Counted from the stretch's first letter, positions 1-17,245 are shown. The stretch is DNA of 64,000 bases from Rhabditoides inermis (GCA_963966185.1 CAWZYM010000217.1:1152001-1216000); one strand, 5' to 3'. Program-made: numbers and translations. The notes: generated from the letters alone by a model not told the origin.

Positions 1-392
1 CGCTTTTGTCAGTTGCAGAGTATAGTTATCAATTATAGTGATCATACCCACACAAAATTATGCATTCCTCGAACTGTCCTCAAAATGCAGTCTAGAATAA
101 GAGTCGAAACTGGTATTTGTACTATCACTATTTATTACATCACAATTCGCATGATAAAACCGAATGCATTCTTACGAATCAACGACACCAAACCAATCAA
201 ATATAAATGAAGACATTCGATTTCAGCACCGTCAAAACACATTCACTTGAAGTCAGCTTTGAGTTCTTTTGCAAGTCACATCTCTAACCAGTTAGTTCAG
301 AAATACAAATTCAAAAATTGACAAAAATGTTTATTCGGTCAAGAGAGATCAATAGAATCCGAAGATTCGACCAGTTTGTTTCACAAATAGGT

Positions 393-408
393 AGCCCTAA
401 AGAGGGCT
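393..408 (-). terminator. Histone mRNA 3' stem-loop, H4 type
   Basis: On the minus strand this reads AGCCCTCTTTAGGGCT, a 6-bp stem with a CUUU loop 38 nt after the H4 stop. It is the binding site for stem-loop binding protein in replication-dependent histone mRNAs. Equivalent H4 copies: 4512-4527, 8631-8646, 12750-12765, 16869-16884, 21379-21394, 25421-25436, 30387-30402 (behind the broken H4) and 31908-31923. A GTGAAACAAAC motif lies exactly 8 nt downstream, and AATAAA is at 330-335. Confidence 0.95.
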
Positions 409-445
409 GTTGGGTTGGTTGGTGTTCTCATTGAGATTTGACGAC

Positions 446-1213
<768 letters not shown>

Positions 1214-1229
1214 GGCCCTAAAGAGGGCC
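1214..1229 (-). terminator. Histone mRNA 3' stem-loop, H2B type
   Basis: The minus strand reads GGCCCTCTTTAGGGCC, the consensus nematode form. Copies: 5333-5348, 9452-9467, 13571-13586, 17690-17705 (behind the broken H2B), 22200-22215, 26242-26257 and 32729-32744. A downstream GAGATC-type motif is at 1163-1168 and AATAAA at 1143-1148. Confidence 0.95.
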
Positions 1230-1267
1230 GTTGGGTTAGGTGGAATCACCGATCCAGGTAAATGAAT

Positions 1268-1639
1268 TTACTTGGAGGAGGTGTACTTGGTGACGGCCTT
1301 GGTGCCCTCAGAGACGGCGTGCTTGGCAAGCTCTCCCGGGAGGATGAGGCGGACCGCCGTCTGGATTTCGCGGGACGAGATGGTGGACCTCTTGTTGTAG
1401 TGGGCCAGACGGGAGGCCTCGGCGGCGATGCGCTCGAACACGTCGTTGACGAACGAGTTCATGATCGACATAGCCTTCGAGGAGACTCCGGTGTCGGGGT
1501 GGACCTGCTTCAGCACACGGTAGATGTAGACAGAGTAGGACTCCTTGCGGCTCTTCCTCTTCTTCTTGTCTCCGGTGCGGGTGGTCTTCTGCGACTTGGC
1601 GGCCTTCTTGGCTCCCTTGGCGGACGGCTTGGGCGGCAT
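1268..1639 (-). CDS. H2B: Histone H2B, array 1 unit 1
   Basis: Histone H2B, 123 residues, intronless; it dimerises with H2A. The lysine-rich tail ([18 protein letters not shown]) is followed by a full histone fold ([20 protein letters not shown] onwards) and the C-terminal AVTKYTSSK with the conserved ubiquitinable lysine. An in-frame ATG 13 codons upstream gives a longer frame, but MPPKPSAKG is the conserved nematode N-terminus, so the start is placed at 1639. The TATA box (TATAAGA on the minus strand) is at 1695-1701. The 3' stem-loop is at 1214-1229. Confidence 0.97.
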   Translation of the reverse strand: MPPKPSAKGAKKAAKSQKTTRTGDKKKRKSRKESYSVYIYRVLKQVHPDTGVSSKAMSIMNSFVNDVFERIAAEASRLAHYNKRSTISSREIQTAVRLILPGELAKHAVSEGTKAVTKYTSSK

Positions 1640-2243
1640 GGTAACTGGGACAAACGGTGTAACCGAGTGGTGATGCACTATCTGCCCTCCCCACTCTTAT
1701 ACCCCGTCGGTGGAGGGCGGGGTTTCGTCGCTCCGCCCCCGCTCCTTTGCGCGCGCAATGAGAGACGCGGCGTCCTGTTCTGACCCACCCGACATCTGCC
1801 CACACCACTCTCACCCCCCTTCTCTCACTCCTCAAACACCCATCGGCATACCGATCGATCGATTAATGGGTGACGCACAATCAGCTATGCAGTGAGCTGC
1901 ACACACTCCGGTCGCACGGTAACGAGAACATCGCAACTACAACTGCAACATACTATCGCTACCTCATTCCAATGTATCCATAATAATTCATCCTCAACTC
2001 TGCACATAACAACAATATCACCATACAAAACCCTATTCAACAATATTACTATTACACCATTTCACTTACAGATCTTTCCTTATTTCATCTCATCCCTCAC
2101 ATCCTTCATGGGTGGATTAATACTGCCGCAACTCATTCACAGAAAATTGACAACGTTCAGAACATAAGTAGTTTTATTATGTCAAAAGGAGATCAATTCA
2201 AATGTGAATCAGATGATTCAATCAGTTTTTTTCACAGATAGGT
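1640..2243 (-). promoter_or_regulatory. H2B promoter spacer (unit 1)
   Basis: TATAAGA at 1695-1701 is followed upstream by two GC boxes, a GCGCGC run and pyrimidine-rich sequence to about 1840. A short palindrome around the ATCGATCGAT at 1855-1864 follows. From about 1900 the spacer is AT-rich H3 3' flank with no coding potential. Confidence 0.7.
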
Positions 2244-2259
2244 GGCCCTAAAGAGGGCC
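2244..2259 (-). terminator. Histone mRNA 3' stem-loop, H3 type
   Basis: Same 16-nt hairpin as the H2B gene. Copies: 6363-6378, 10482-10497, 14601-14616, 23231-23246, 27273-27288 and 34641-34656. The downstream GTGAAA motif sits in a T-rich variant here (complement at 2224-2235). GATCTC is at 2189-2194 and AATAAA at 2173-2178. Confidence 0.95.
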
Positions 2260-2292
2260 GTTGGGTTCTAGGTGGGTGTGTTCAAAGGCAAT

Positions 2293-3412
<1,120 letters not shown>

Positions 3413-3428
3413 GGCCCTAAAGAGGGCC
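3413..3428 (-). terminator. Histone mRNA 3' stem-loop, H2A type
   Basis: Same 16-nt hairpin. Copies: 7532-7547, 11651-11666, 15770-15785, 24324-24339, 29290-29305, 30811-30826 and 35719-35734. GATCTC is at 3349-3354 and AATAAA at 3331-3336, 76 nt beyond the stem-loop. Confidence 0.95.
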
Positions 3429-3461
3429 GTTGGGTTGGGTTTGGGTGCAGCGAGTTATCGC

Positions 3462-3845
3462 TTACTCCTTGTCACCGCCGGTCTTCTTGGGCAGAAGCAC
3501 AGCCTGGATGTTGGGCAGCACTCCTCCCTGAGCGATGGTGACACCGGAGAGCAGCTTGTTCAGCTCCTCGTCGTTGCGCACAGCGAGCTGGAGATGGCGG
3601 GGGTTGATCCTGGTCTTCTTGTTGTCGCGGGCGGCGTTTCCGGCCAGCTCGAGAACCTCAGCGGCCAGGTACTCAAGCACGGCGGCGAGGTACACGGGCG
3701 CTCCGGCTCCGACGCGCTGAGCGTAGTTGCCCTTGCGGAGCATGCGGTGGAGACGTCCGACCGGGAACTGGAGTCCGGCGCGAGACGAGCGCGACTTGGC
3801 CTTTCCTCCGGACTTGGCCTTGCCTCCCTTTCCACGTCCAGACAT
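3462..3845 (-). CDS. H2A: Histone H2A, array 1 unit 1
   Basis: Histone H2A, 127 residues, intronless; partner of H2B. The tail [20 protein letters not shown] leads into [12 protein letters not shown] and the histone fold. The acidic-patch residues are in place, and the C-terminus [10 protein letters not shown] lacks the SQ motif of H2A.X. It differs from C. elegans H2A at a few positions (Asn in TRINPRH, Ser in KLLSGV). The TATA box is at 3903-3910 and the stem-loop at 3413-3428. It is the first gene of the unit in transcription order. Confidence 0.98.
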   Translation of the reverse strand: MSGRGKGGKAKSGGKAKSRSSRAGLQFPVGRLHRMLRKGNYAQRVGAGAPVYLAAVLEYLAAEVLELAGNAARDNKKTRINPRHLQLAVRNDEELNKLLSGVTIAQGGVLPNIQAVLLPKKTGGDKE

Positions 3846-4511
3846 GATGAGCAGCGATTCGAGAGATAGAACTCACGGGTGCCAAAGTGACCGCGCGTTC
3901 CGCTTTTATACCATCTGTGAGCGAGCTGACATGCCCCGCCCACTTGGCGCGCGCCCAGAAGAGTGAGAGACGGCGTCGGTCGGAGGGTACAGAGACGGAG
4001 AGAGGCCTGCTGTGAACAGACAGTGAGCACGCCACCTGTATCCTTATTGATTGATTGACACTTCCAAGTGGGTCCGTATGAGACTCCTATAATTTATGAT
4101 GTTATGTGTAGCCTGAGATCGCTTTTGTCAGTTGCAGAGTATAGTTATCAATTATAGTGATCATACCCACACAAAATTATGCATTCCTCGAACTGTCCTC
4201 AAAATGCAGTCTAGAATAAGAGTCGAAACTGGTATTTGTACTATCACTATTTATTACATCACAATTCGCATGATAAAACCGAATGCATTCTTACGAATCA
4301 ACGACACCAAACCAATCAAATATAAATGAAGACATTCGATTTCAGCACCGTCAAAACACATTCACTTGAAGTCAGCTTTGAGTTCTTTTGCAAATCACAT
4401 CTCTAACCAGTTAGTTCAGAAATACAAATTCAAAAATTGACAAAAATGTTTATTCGGTCAAGAGAGATCAATAGAATCCGAAGATTCGACCAGTTTGTTT
4501 CACAAATAGGT
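3846..4511 (-). promoter_or_regulatory. H2A promoter spacer (unit 1 to unit 2)
   Basis: TATAAAAG at 3903-3910 with a GGGCGGGG box and GCGCGC about 30-50 bp upstream. Beyond about 4040 the spacer is AT-rich and noncoding, ending in the H4 3' flank of unit 2. A 65-codon plus-strand frame here has no recognisable content. Confidence 0.65.
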
Positions 4512-4564
4512 AGCCCTAAAGAGGGCTGTTGGGTTGGTTGGTGTTCTCATTGAGATTTGACGAC

Positions 4565-4888
<324 letters not shown>

Positions 4889-5386
4889 TCAAAAGTGAGA
4901 TGCTGACTGACTGCCGTCGCTCTGCTATATGCGAGCGGGGCTACTTCCCGACCGACGAGGGACCCCAGAATCGCGCGCCAAAATTCACACTGTCTGCTGT
5001 CTCTCACTATCTCACTCGGCGTCCTTCTCCTTTATCGGGTCAGTTCTGGCAGGACTTTCGAATTGTGCACTTTTTGAAAATGAATCCATCCGACAGAGCA
5101 TGATCATCAAATCCGAGAAGACGACGTGACTGTCTACCACCATTCACTGCGCTACAGTCTCCTTCTCATCTCAGTTTTCTTTTCAAACAAGAACCTTGAT
5201 AATCAAAAACAAAACCTTGATATTCGGGACATACGAAACAATACAAATGTATTCAATCAGATTTATTTCAATGAAAACAAGGAGATCACTGGATTCTCGA
5301 CAGAACGAGAGAAGTTTGTTTCACGTGTAGGTGGCCCTAAAGAGGGCCGTTGGGTTAGGTGGAATCACCGATCCAGGTAAATGAAT

Positions 5387-5758
5387 TTACTTGGAGGAGG
5401 TGTACTTGGTGACGGCCTTGGTGCCCTCAGAGACGGCGTGCTTGGCAAGCTCTCCCGGGAGGATGAGGCGGACCGCCGTCTGGATTTCGCGGGACGAGAT
5501 GGTGGACCTCTTGTTGTAGTGGGCCAGACGGGAGGCCTCGGCGGCGATGCGCTCGAACACGTCGTTGACGAACGAGTTCATGATCGACATAGCCTTCGAG
5601 GAGACTCCGGTGTCGGGGTGGACCTGCTTCAGCACACGGTAGATGTAGACAGAGTAGGACTCCTTGCGGCTCTTCCTCTTCTTCTTGTCTCCGGTGCGGG
5701 TGGTCTTCTGCGACTTGGCGGCCTTCTTGGCTCCCTTGGCGGACGGCTTGGGCGGCAT
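5387..5758 (-). CDS. H2B: Histone H2B, array 1 unit 2
   Basis: Same 123-residue protein as unit 1, start chosen at [13 protein letters not shown] at 5814-5820 and stem-loop at 5333-5348. Confidence 0.97.
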   Translation of the reverse strand: MPPKPSAKGAKKAAKSQKTTRTGDKKKRKSRKESYSVYIYRVLKQVHPDTGVSSKAMSIMNSFVNDVFERIAAEASRLAHYNKRSTISSREIQTAVRLILPGELAKHAVSEGTKAVTKYTSSK

Positions 5759-6411
5759 GGTAACTGGGACAAACGGTGTAACCGAGTGGTGATGCACTAT
5801 CTGCCCTCCCCACTCTTATACCCCGTCGGTGGAGGGCGGGGTTTCGTCGCTCCGCCCCCGCTCCTTTGCGCGCGCAATGAGAGACGCGGCGTCCTGTCCT
5901 GACCCACCCGACATCTGCCCACACCACTCTCACCCCCCTTCTCTCACTCCTCAAACACCCATCGGCATACCGATCGATCGATTAATGGGTGACGCACAAT
6001 CAGCTATGCAGTGAGCTGCACACACTCCGGTCGCACGGTAACGAGAACATCGCAACTACAACTGCAACATACTATCGCTACCTCATTCCAATGTATCCAT
6101 AATAATTCATCCTCAACTCTGCACATAACAACAATATCACCATACAAAACCCTATTCAACAATATTACTATTACACCATTTCACTGACAGATCTTTCCTT
6201 ATTTCATCTCATCCCTCACATCCTTCATGGGTGGATTAATACTGCCGCAACTCATTCACAGAAAATTGACAACGTTCAGAACATAAGTAGTTTTATTATG
6301 TCAAAAGGAGATCAATTCAAATGTGAATCAAATGATTCAATCAGTTTTTTTCACAGATAGGTGGCCCTAAAGAGGGCCGTTGGGTTCTAGGTGGGTGTGT
6401 TCAAAGGCAAT

Positions 6412-6906
<495 letters not shown>

Positions 6907-7217
6907 TTAGGACCGCGCGTCCCCTGTTCCCGCCGAATCTGCATTCTCTCCTCACCACACATCCTCACCTTTATCACATCCTGAAAGAAACTAATACATC
7001 AACCAAGAAACACACTTCCATTTGATAGTACGCCGTTTGGTATACGTCATATACATTTATTTAACGTAGTATGCGGATATCGCGGGGTGATATGCATTCA
7101 TCTAACGTAGTACGCGAATATATATAAAATATCATCTTCAAAAGTGACCGGTGCGTGATTGTACGATTGACACATGGATTGAAGAAGCGCATTCAGAACT
7201 CGACTTGTCACTTGTAA

Positions 7218-7349
7218 AGCAGTTATTCAGTTAAAATTTTTGACCAAAAAATTTGACCTTCTCGAATGCTCTTCTCGATCTCGATCGTCATTGGCCAGAG
7301 CCGACTTGGCGCCAAAAAAAGGTCAAATATTTTCAACTGAATAACTGCT
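7218..7349. mobile_element. 132-bp MITE, unit 2
   Basis: Same element, position and TAA flanks as in unit 1. It was copied with the unit rather than inserted independently. Confidence 0.87.
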
Positions 7350-7580
7350 TAACCGTATTCATTTCGCCTGTCTAAAATCATCCGTCTCCATATTCCAACG
7401 AATCACTATTCCGTTAGCCAACTACTAACGACACTGTAATATACACCACTTTATTCGAACAAAGCAAGAGATCAATAAAAGATTGGTGTGAATGTTTGAA
7501 GATTCACAAAGAGTTTGTTTCACAAGTAGGTGGCCCTAAAGAGGGCCGTTGGGTTGGGTTTGGGTGCAGCGAGTTATCGC

Positions 7581-7964
7581 TTACTCCTTGTCACCGCCGG
7601 TCTTCTTGGGCAGAAGCACAGCCTGGATGTTGGGCAGCACTCCTCCCTGAGCGATGGTGACACCGGAGAGCAGCTTGTTCAGCTCCTCGTCGTTGCGCAC
7701 AGCGAGCTGGAGATGGCGGGGGTTGATCCTGGTCTTCTTGTTGTCGCGGGCGGCGTTTCCGGCCAGCTCGAGAACCTCAGCGGCCAGGTACTCAAGCACG
7801 GCGGCGAGGTACACGGGCGCTCCGGCTCCGACGCGCTGAGCGTAGTTGCCCTTGCGGAGCATGCGGTGGAGACGTCCGACCGGGAACTGGAGTCCGGCGC
7901 GAGACGAGCGCGACTTGGCCTTTCCTCCGGACTTGGCCTTGCCTCCCTTTCCACGTCCAGACAT
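7581..7964 (-). CDS. H2A: Histone H2A, array 1 unit 2
   Basis: Identical protein to the unit 1 H2A. TATA at 8022-8029 and stem-loop at 7532-7547. Confidence 0.98.
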   Translation of the reverse strand: MSGRGKGGKAKSGGKAKSRSSRAGLQFPVGRLHRMLRKGNYAQRVGAGAPVYLAAVLEYLAAEVLELAGNAARDNKKTRINPRHLQLAVRNDEELNKLLSGVTIAQGGVLPNIQAVLLPKKTGGDKE

Positions 7965-8683
7965 GATGAGCAGCGATTCGAGAGATAGAACTCACGGGTG
8001 CCAAAGTGACCGCGCGTTCCGCTTTTATACCATCTGTGAGCGAGCTGACATGCCCCGCCCACTTGGCGCGCGCCCAGAAGAGTGAGAGACGGCGTCGGTC
8101 GGAGGGTACAGAGACGGAGAGAGGCCTGCTGTGAACAGACAGTGAGCACGCCACCTGTATCCTTATTGATTGATTGACATTTCCAAGTGGGTCCGTATGA
8201 GACTCCTATAATTTATGATGTTATGTGTAGCCTGAGATCGCTTTTGTCAGTTGCAGAGTATAGTTATCAATTATAGTGATCATACCCACACAAAATTATG
8301 CATTCCTCGAACTGTCCTCAAAATGCAGTCTAGAATAAGAGTCGAAACTGGTATTTGTACTATCACTATTTATTACATCACAATTCGCATGATAAAACCG
8401 AATGCATTCTTACGAATCAACGACACCAAACCAATCAAATATAAATGAAGACATTCGATTTCAGCACCGTCAAAACACATTCACTTGAAGTCAGCTTTGA
8501 GTTCTTTTGCAAGTCACATCTCTAACCAGTTAGTTCAGAAATACAAATTCAAAAATTGACAAAAATGTTTATTCGGTCAAGAGAGATCAATAGAATCCGA
8601 AGATTCGACCAGTTTGTTTCACAAATAGGTAGCCCTAAAGAGGGCTGTTGGGTTGGTTGGTGTTCTCATTGAGATTTGACGAC

Positions 8684-9007
<324 letters not shown>

Positions 9008-9505
9008 TCAAAAGTGAGATGCTGACTGACTGCCGTCGCTCTGCTATATGCGAGCGGGGCTACTTCCCGACCGACGAGGGACCCCAGAATCGCGCGCCAA
9101 AATTCACACTGTCTGCTGTCTCTCACTATCTCACTCGGCGTCCTTCTCCTTTATCGGGTCAGTTCTGGCAGGACTTTCGAATTGTGCACTTTTTGAAAAT
9201 GAATCCATCCGACAGAGCATGATCATCAAATCCGAGAAGACGACGTGACTGTCTACCACCATTCACTGCGCTACAGTCTCCTTCTCATCTCAGTTTTCTT
9301 TTCAAACAAGAACCTTGATAATCAAAAACAAAACCTTGATATTCGGGACATACGAAACAATACAAATGTATTCAATCAGATTTATTTCAATGAAAACAAG
9401 GAGATCACTGGATTCTCGACAGAACGAGAGAAGTTTGTTTCACGTGTAGGTGGCCCTAAAGAGGGCCGTTGGGTTAGGTGGAATCACCGATCCAGGTAAA
9501 TGAAT

Positions 9506-9877
9506 TTACTTGGAGGAGGTGTACTTGGTGACGGCCTTGGTGCCCTCAGAGACGGCGTGCTTGGCAAGCTCTCCCGGGAGGATGAGGCGGACCGCCGTCT
9601 GGATTTCGCGGGACGAGATGGTGGACCTCTTGTTGTAGTGGGCCAGACGGGAGGCCTCGGCGGCGATGCGCTCGAACACGTCGTTGACGAACGAGTTCAT
9701 GATCGACATAGCCTTCGAGGAGACTCCGGTGTCGGGGTGGACCTGCTTCAGCACACGGTAGATGTAGACAGAGTAGGACTCCTTGCGGCTCTTCCTCTTC
9801 TTCTTGTCTCCGGTGCGGGTGGTCTTCTGCGACTTGGCGGCCTTCTTGGCTCCCTTGGCGGACGGCTTGGGCGGCAT
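9506..9877 (-). CDS. H2B: Histone H2B, array 1 unit 3
   Basis: Identical protein. TATA at 9933-9939 and stem-loop at 9452-9467. Confidence 0.97.
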   Translation of the reverse strand: MPPKPSAKGAKKAAKSQKTTRTGDKKKRKSRKESYSVYIYRVLKQVHPDTGVSSKAMSIMNSFVNDVFERIAAEASRLAHYNKRSTISSREIQTAVRLILPGELAKHAVSEGTKAVTKYTSSK

Positions 9878-10530
9878 GGTAACTGGGACAAACGGTGTAA
9901 CCGAGTGGTGATGCACTATCTGCCCTCCCCACTCTTATACCCCGTCGGTGGAGGGCGGGGTTTCGTCGCTCCGCCCCCGCTCCTTTGCGCGCGCAATGAG
10001 AGACGCGGCGTCCTGTCCTGACCCACCCGACATCTGCCCACACCACTCTCACCCCCCTTCTCTCACTCCTCAAACACCCATCGGCATACCGATCGATCGA
10101 TTAATGGGTGACGCACAATCAGCTATGCAGTGAGCTGCACACACTCCGGTCGCACGGTAACGAGAACATCGCAACTACAACTGCAACATACTATCGCTAC
10201 CTCATTCCAATGTATCCATAATAATTCATCCTCAACTCTGCACATAACAACAATATCACCATACAAAACCCTATTCAACAATATTACTATTACACCATTT
10301 CACTGACAGATCTTTCCTTATTTCATCTCATCCCTCACATCCTTCATGGGTGGATTAATACTGCCGCAACTCATTCACAGAAAATTGACAACGTTCAGAA
10401 CATAAGTAGTTTTATTATGTCAAAAGGAGATCAATTCAAATGTGAATCAAATGATTCAATCAGTTTTTTTCACAGATAGGTGGCCCTAAAGAGGGCCGTT
10501 GGGTTCTAGGTGGGTGTGTTCAAAGGCAAT

Positions 10531-11025
<495 letters not shown>

Positions 11026-11336
11026 TTAGGACCGCGCGTCCCCTGTTCCCGCCGAATCTGCATTCTCTCCTCACCACACATCCTCACCTTTATCACATCC
11101 TGAAAGAAACTAATACATCAACCAAGAAACACACTTCCATTTGATAGTACGCCGTTTGGTATACGTCATATACATTTATTTAACGTAGTATGCGGATATC
11201 GCGGGGTGATATGCATTCATCTAACGTAGTACGCGAATATATATAAAATATCATCTTCAAAAGTGACCGGTGCGTGATTGTACGATTGACACATGGATTG
11301 AAGAAGCGCATTCAGAACTCGACTTGTCACTTGTAA

Positions 11337-11468
11337 AGCAGTTATTCAGTTAAAATTTTTGACCAAAAAATTTGACCTTCTCGAATGCTCTTCTCGATCT
11401 CGATCGTCATTGGCCAGAGCCGACTTGGCGCCAAAAAAAGGTCAAATATTTTCAACTGAATAACTGCT
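11337..11468. mobile_element. 132-bp MITE, unit 3
   Basis: Copy of the unit 1 element at the same place in the H3-H2A spacer. Confidence 0.87.
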
Positions 11469-11699
11469 TAACCGTATTCATTTCGCCTGTCTAAAATCAT
11501 CCGTCTCCATATTCCAACGAATCACTATTCCGTTAGCCAACTACTAACGACACTGTAATATACACCACTTTATTCGAACAAAGCAAGAGATCAATAAAAG
11601 ATTGGTGTGAATGTTTGAAGATTCACAAAGAGTTTGTTTCACAAGTAGGTGGCCCTAAAGAGGGCCGTTGGGTTGGGTTTGGGTGCAGCGAGTTATCGC

Positions 11700-12083
11700 T
11701 TACTCCTTGTCACCGCCGGTCTTCTTGGGCAGAAGCACAGCCTGGATGTTGGGCAGCACTCCTCCCTGAGCGATGGTGACACCGGAGAGCAGCTTGTTCA
11801 GCTCCTCGTCGTTGCGCACAGCGAGCTGGAGATGGCGGGGGTTGATCCTGGTCTTCTTGTTGTCGCGGGCGGCGTTTCCGGCCAGCTCGAGAACCTCAGC
11901 GGCCAGGTACTCAAGCACGGCGGCGAGGTACACGGGCGCTCCGGCTCCGACGCGCTGAGCGTAGTTGCCCTTGCGGAGCATGCGGTGGAGACGTCCGACC
12001 GGGAACTGGAGTCCGGCGCGAGACGAGCGCGACTTGGCCTTTCCTCCGGACTTGGCCTTGCCTCCCTTTCCACGTCCAGACAT
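11700..12083 (-). CDS. H2A: Histone H2A, array 1 unit 3
   Basis: Identical protein. TATA at 12141-12148 and stem-loop at 11651-11666. Confidence 0.98.
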   Translation of the reverse strand: MSGRGKGGKAKSGGKAKSRSSRAGLQFPVGRLHRMLRKGNYAQRVGAGAPVYLAAVLEYLAAEVLELAGNAARDNKKTRINPRHLQLAVRNDEELNKLLSGVTIAQGGVLPNIQAVLLPKKTGGDKE

Positions 12084-12802
12084 GATGAGCAGCGATTCGA
12101 GAGATAGAACTCACGGGTGCCAAAGTGACCGCGCGTTCCGCTTTTATACCATCTGTGAGCGAGCTGACATGCCCCGCCCACTTGGCGCGCGCCCAGAAGA
12201 GTGAGAGACGGCGTCGGTCGGAGGGTACAGAGACGGAGAGAGGCCTGCTGTGAACAGACAGTGAGCACGCCACCTGTATCCTTATTGATTGATTGACATT
12301 TCCAAGTGGGTCCGTATGAGACTCCTATAATTTATGATGTTATGTGTAGCCTGAGATCGCTTTTGTCAGTTGCAGAGTATAGTTATCAATTATAGTGATC
12401 ATACCCACACAAAATTATGCATTCCTCGAACTGTCCTCAAAATGCAGTCTAGAATAAGAGTCGAAACTGGTATTTGTACTATCACTATTTATTACATCAC
12501 AATTCGCATGATAAAACCGAATGCATTCTTACGAATCAACGACACCAAACCAATCAAATATAAATGAAGACATTCGATTTCAGCACCGTCAAAACACATT
12601 CACTTGAAGTCAGCTTTGAGTTCTTTTGCAAGTCACATCTCTAACCAGTTAGTTCAGAAATACAAATTCAAAAATTGACAAAAATGTTTATTCGGTCAAG
12701 AGAGATCAATAGAATCCGAAGATTCGACCAGTTTGTTTCACAAATAGGTAGCCCTAAAGAGGGCTGTTGGGTTGGTTGGTGTTCTCATTGAGATTTGACG
12801 AC

Positions 12803-13126
<324 letters not shown>

Positions 13127-13624
13127 TCAAAAGTGAGATGCTGACTGACTGCCGTCGCTCTGCTATATGCGAGCGGGGCTACTTCCCGACCGACGAGGGA
13201 CCCCAGAATCGCGCGCCAAAATTCACACTGTCTGCTGTCTCTCACTATCTCACTCGGCGTCCTTCTCCTTTATCGGGTCAGTTCTGGCAGGACTTTCGAA
13301 TTGTGCACTTTTTGAAAATGAATCCATCCGACAGAGCATGATCATCAAATCCGAGAAGACGACGTGACTGTCTACCACCATTCACTGCGCTACAGTCTCC
13401 TTCTCATCTCAGTTTTCTTTTCAAACAAGAACCTTGATAATCAAAAACAAAACCTTGATATTCGGGACATACGAAACAATACAAATGTATTCAATCAGAT
13501 TTATTTCAATGAAAACAAGGAGATCACTGGATTCTCGACAGAACGAGAGAAGTTTGTTTCACGTGTAGGTGGCCCTAAAGAGGGCCGTTGGGTTAGGTGG
13601 AATCACCGATCCAGGTAAATGAAT

Positions 13625-13996
13625 TTACTTGGAGGAGGTGTACTTGGTGACGGCCTTGGTGCCCTCAGAGACGGCGTGCTTGGCAAGCTCTCCCGGGAGG
13701 ATGAGGCGGACCGCCGTCTGGATTTCGCGGGACGAGATGGTGGACCTCTTGTTGTAGTGGGCCAGACGGGAGGCCTCGGCGGCGATGCGCTCGAACACGT
13801 CGTTGACGAACGAGTTCATGATCGACATAGCCTTCGAGGAGACTCCGGTGTCGGGGTGGACCTGCTTCAGCACACGGTAGATGTAGACAGAGTAGGACTC
13901 CTTGCGGCTCTTCCTCTTCTTCTTGTCTCCGGTGCGGGTGGTCTTCTGCGACTTGGCGGCCTTCTTGGCTCCCTTGGCGGACGGCTTGGGCGGCAT
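13625..13996 (-). CDS. H2B: Histone H2B, array 1 unit 4
   Basis: Identical protein. TATA at 14052-14058 and stem-loop at 13571-13586. Confidence 0.97.
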   Translation of the reverse strand: MPPKPSAKGAKKAAKSQKTTRTGDKKKRKSRKESYSVYIYRVLKQVHPDTGVSSKAMSIMNSFVNDVFERIAAEASRLAHYNKRSTISSREIQTAVRLILPGELAKHAVSEGTKAVTKYTSSK

Positions 13997-14649
13997 GGTA
14001 ACTGGGACAAACGGTGTAACCGAGTGGTGATGCACTATCTGCCCTCCCCACTCTTATACCCCGTCGGTGGAGGGCGGGGTTTCGTCGCTCCGCCCCCGCT
14101 CCTTTGCGCGCGCAATGAGAGACGCGGCGTCCTGTCCTGACCCACCCGACATCTGCCCACACCACTCTCACCCCCCTTCTCTCACTCCTCAAACACCCAT
14201 CGGCATACCGATCGATCGATTAATGGGTGACGCACAATCAGCTATGCAGTGAGCTGCACACACTCCGGTCGCACGGTAACGAGAACATCGCAACTACAAC
14301 TGCAACATACTATCGCTACCTCATTCCAATGTATCCATAATAATTCATCCTCAACTCTGCACATAACAACAATATCACCATACAAAACCCTATTCAACAA
14401 TATTACTATTACACCATTTCACTGACAGATCTTTCCTTATTTCATCTCATCCCTCACATCCTTCATGGGTGGATTAATACTGCCGCAACTCATTCACAGA
14501 AAATTGACAACGTTCAGAACATAAGTAGTTTTATTATGTCAAAAGGAGATCAATTCAAATGTGAATCAGATGATTCAATCAGTTTTTTTCACAGATAGGT
14601 GGCCCTAAAGAGGGCCGTTGGGTTCTAGGTGGGTGTGTTCAAAGGCAAT

Positions 14650-15144
<495 letters not shown>

Positions 15145-15455
15145 TTAGGACCGCGCGTCCCCTGTTCCCGCCGAATCTGCATTCTCTCCTCACCACACAT
15201 CCTCACCTTTATCACATCCTGAAAGAAACTAATACATCAACCAAGAAACACACTTCCATTTGATAGTACGCCGTTTGGTATACGTCATATACATTTATTT
15301 AACGTAGTATGCGGATATCGCGGGGTGATATGCATTCATCTAACGTAGTACGCGAATATATATAAAATATCATCTTCAAAAGTGACCGGTGCGTGATTGT
15401 ACGATTGACACATGGATTGAAGAAGCGCATTCAGAACTCGACTTGTCACTTGTAA

Positions 15456-15587
15456 AGCAGTTATTCAGTTAAAATTTTTGACCAAAAAATTTGACCTTCT
15501 CGAATGCTCTTCTCGATCTCGATCGTCATTGGCCAGAGCCGACTTGGCGCCAAAAAAAGGTCAAATATTTTCAACTGAATAACTGCT
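15456..15587. mobile_element. 132-bp MITE, unit 4
   Basis: Fourth copy of the array 1-specific element, again between TAA triplets. Confidence 0.87.
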
Positions 15588-15818
15588 TAACCGTATTCAT
15601 TTCGCCTGTCTAAAATCATCCGTCTCCATATTCCAACGAATCACTATTCCGTTAGCCAACTACTAACGACACTGTAATATACACCACTTTATTCGAACAA
15701 AGCAAGAGATCAATAAAAGATTGGTGTGAATGTTTGAAGATTCACAAAGAGTTTGTTTCACAAGTAGGTGGCCCTAAAGAGGGCCGTTGGGTTGGGTTTG
15801 GGTGCAGCGAGTTATCGC

Positions 15819-16202
15819 TTACTCCTTGTCACCGCCGGTCTTCTTGGGCAGAAGCACAGCCTGGATGTTGGGCAGCACTCCTCCCTGAGCGATGGTGACA
15901 CCGGAGAGCAGCTTGTTCAGCTCCTCGTCGTTGCGCACAGCGAGCTGGAGATGGCGGGGGTTGATCCTGGTCTTCTTGTTGTCGCGGGCGGCGTTTCCGG
16001 CCAGCTCGAGAACCTCAGCGGCCAGGTACTCAAGCACGGCGGCGAGGTACACGGGCGCTCCGGCTCCGACGCGCTGAGCGTAGTTGCCCTTGCGGAGCAT
16101 GCGGTGGAGACGTCCGACCGGGAACTGGAGTCCGGCGCGAGACGAGCGCGACTTGGCCTTTCCTCCGGACTTGGCCTTGCCTCCCTTTCCACGTCCAGAC
16201 AT
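15819..16202 (-). CDS. H2A: Histone H2A, array 1 unit 4
   Basis: Identical protein. One base close to the TATA box (16260-16267) differs from the other units: plus strand GTTCCCC instead of GTTCCGC. Stem-loop at 15770-15785. Confidence 0.98.
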   Translation of the reverse strand: MSGRGKGGKAKSGGKAKSRSSRAGLQFPVGRLHRMLRKGNYAQRVGAGAPVYLAAVLEYLAAEVLELAGNAARDNKKTRINPRHLQLAVRNDEELNKLLSGVTIAQGGVLPNIQAVLLPKKTGGDKE

Positions 16203-16921
16203 GATGAGCAGCGATTCGAGAGATAGAACTCACGGGTGCCAAAGTGACCGCGCGTTCCCCTTTTATACCATCTGTGAGCGAGCTGACATGCCCCGCCCAC
16301 TTGGCGCGCGCCCAGAAGAGTGAGAGACGGCGTCGGTCGGAGGGTACAGAGACGGAGAGAGGCCTGCTGTGAACAGACAGTGAGCACGCCACCTGTATCC
16401 TTATTGATTGATTGACATTTCCAAGTGGGTCCGTATGAGACTCCTATAATTTATGATGTTATGTGTAGCCTGAGATCGCTTTTGTCAGTTGCAGAGTATA
16501 GTTATCAATTATAGTGATCATACCCACACAAAATTATGCATTCCTCGAACTGTCCTCAAAATGCAGTCTAGAATAAGAGTCGAAACTGGTATTTGTACTA
16601 TCACTATTTATTACATCACAATTCGCATGATAAAACCGAATGCATTCTTACGAATCAACGACACCAAACCAATCAAATATAAATGAAGACATTCGATTTC
16701 AGCACCGTCAAAACACATTCACTTGAAGTCAGCTTTGAGTTCTTTTGCAAGTCACATCTCTAACCAGTTAGTTCAGAAATACAAATTCAAAAATTGACAA
16801 AAATGTTTATTCGGTCAAGAGAGATCAATAGAATCCGAAGATTCGACCAGTTTGTTTCACAAATAGGTAGCCCTAAAGAGGGCTGTTGGGTTGGTTGGTG
16901 TTCTCATTGAGATTTGACGAC

Positions 16922-17245
<324 letters not shown>

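Noticed and set aside
1640..1678. Upstream ATG extending H2B by 13 residues
   Set aside because: The extension overlaps the leader, is lost in unit 9, and the conserved nematode H2B begins at MPPKPSAKG.
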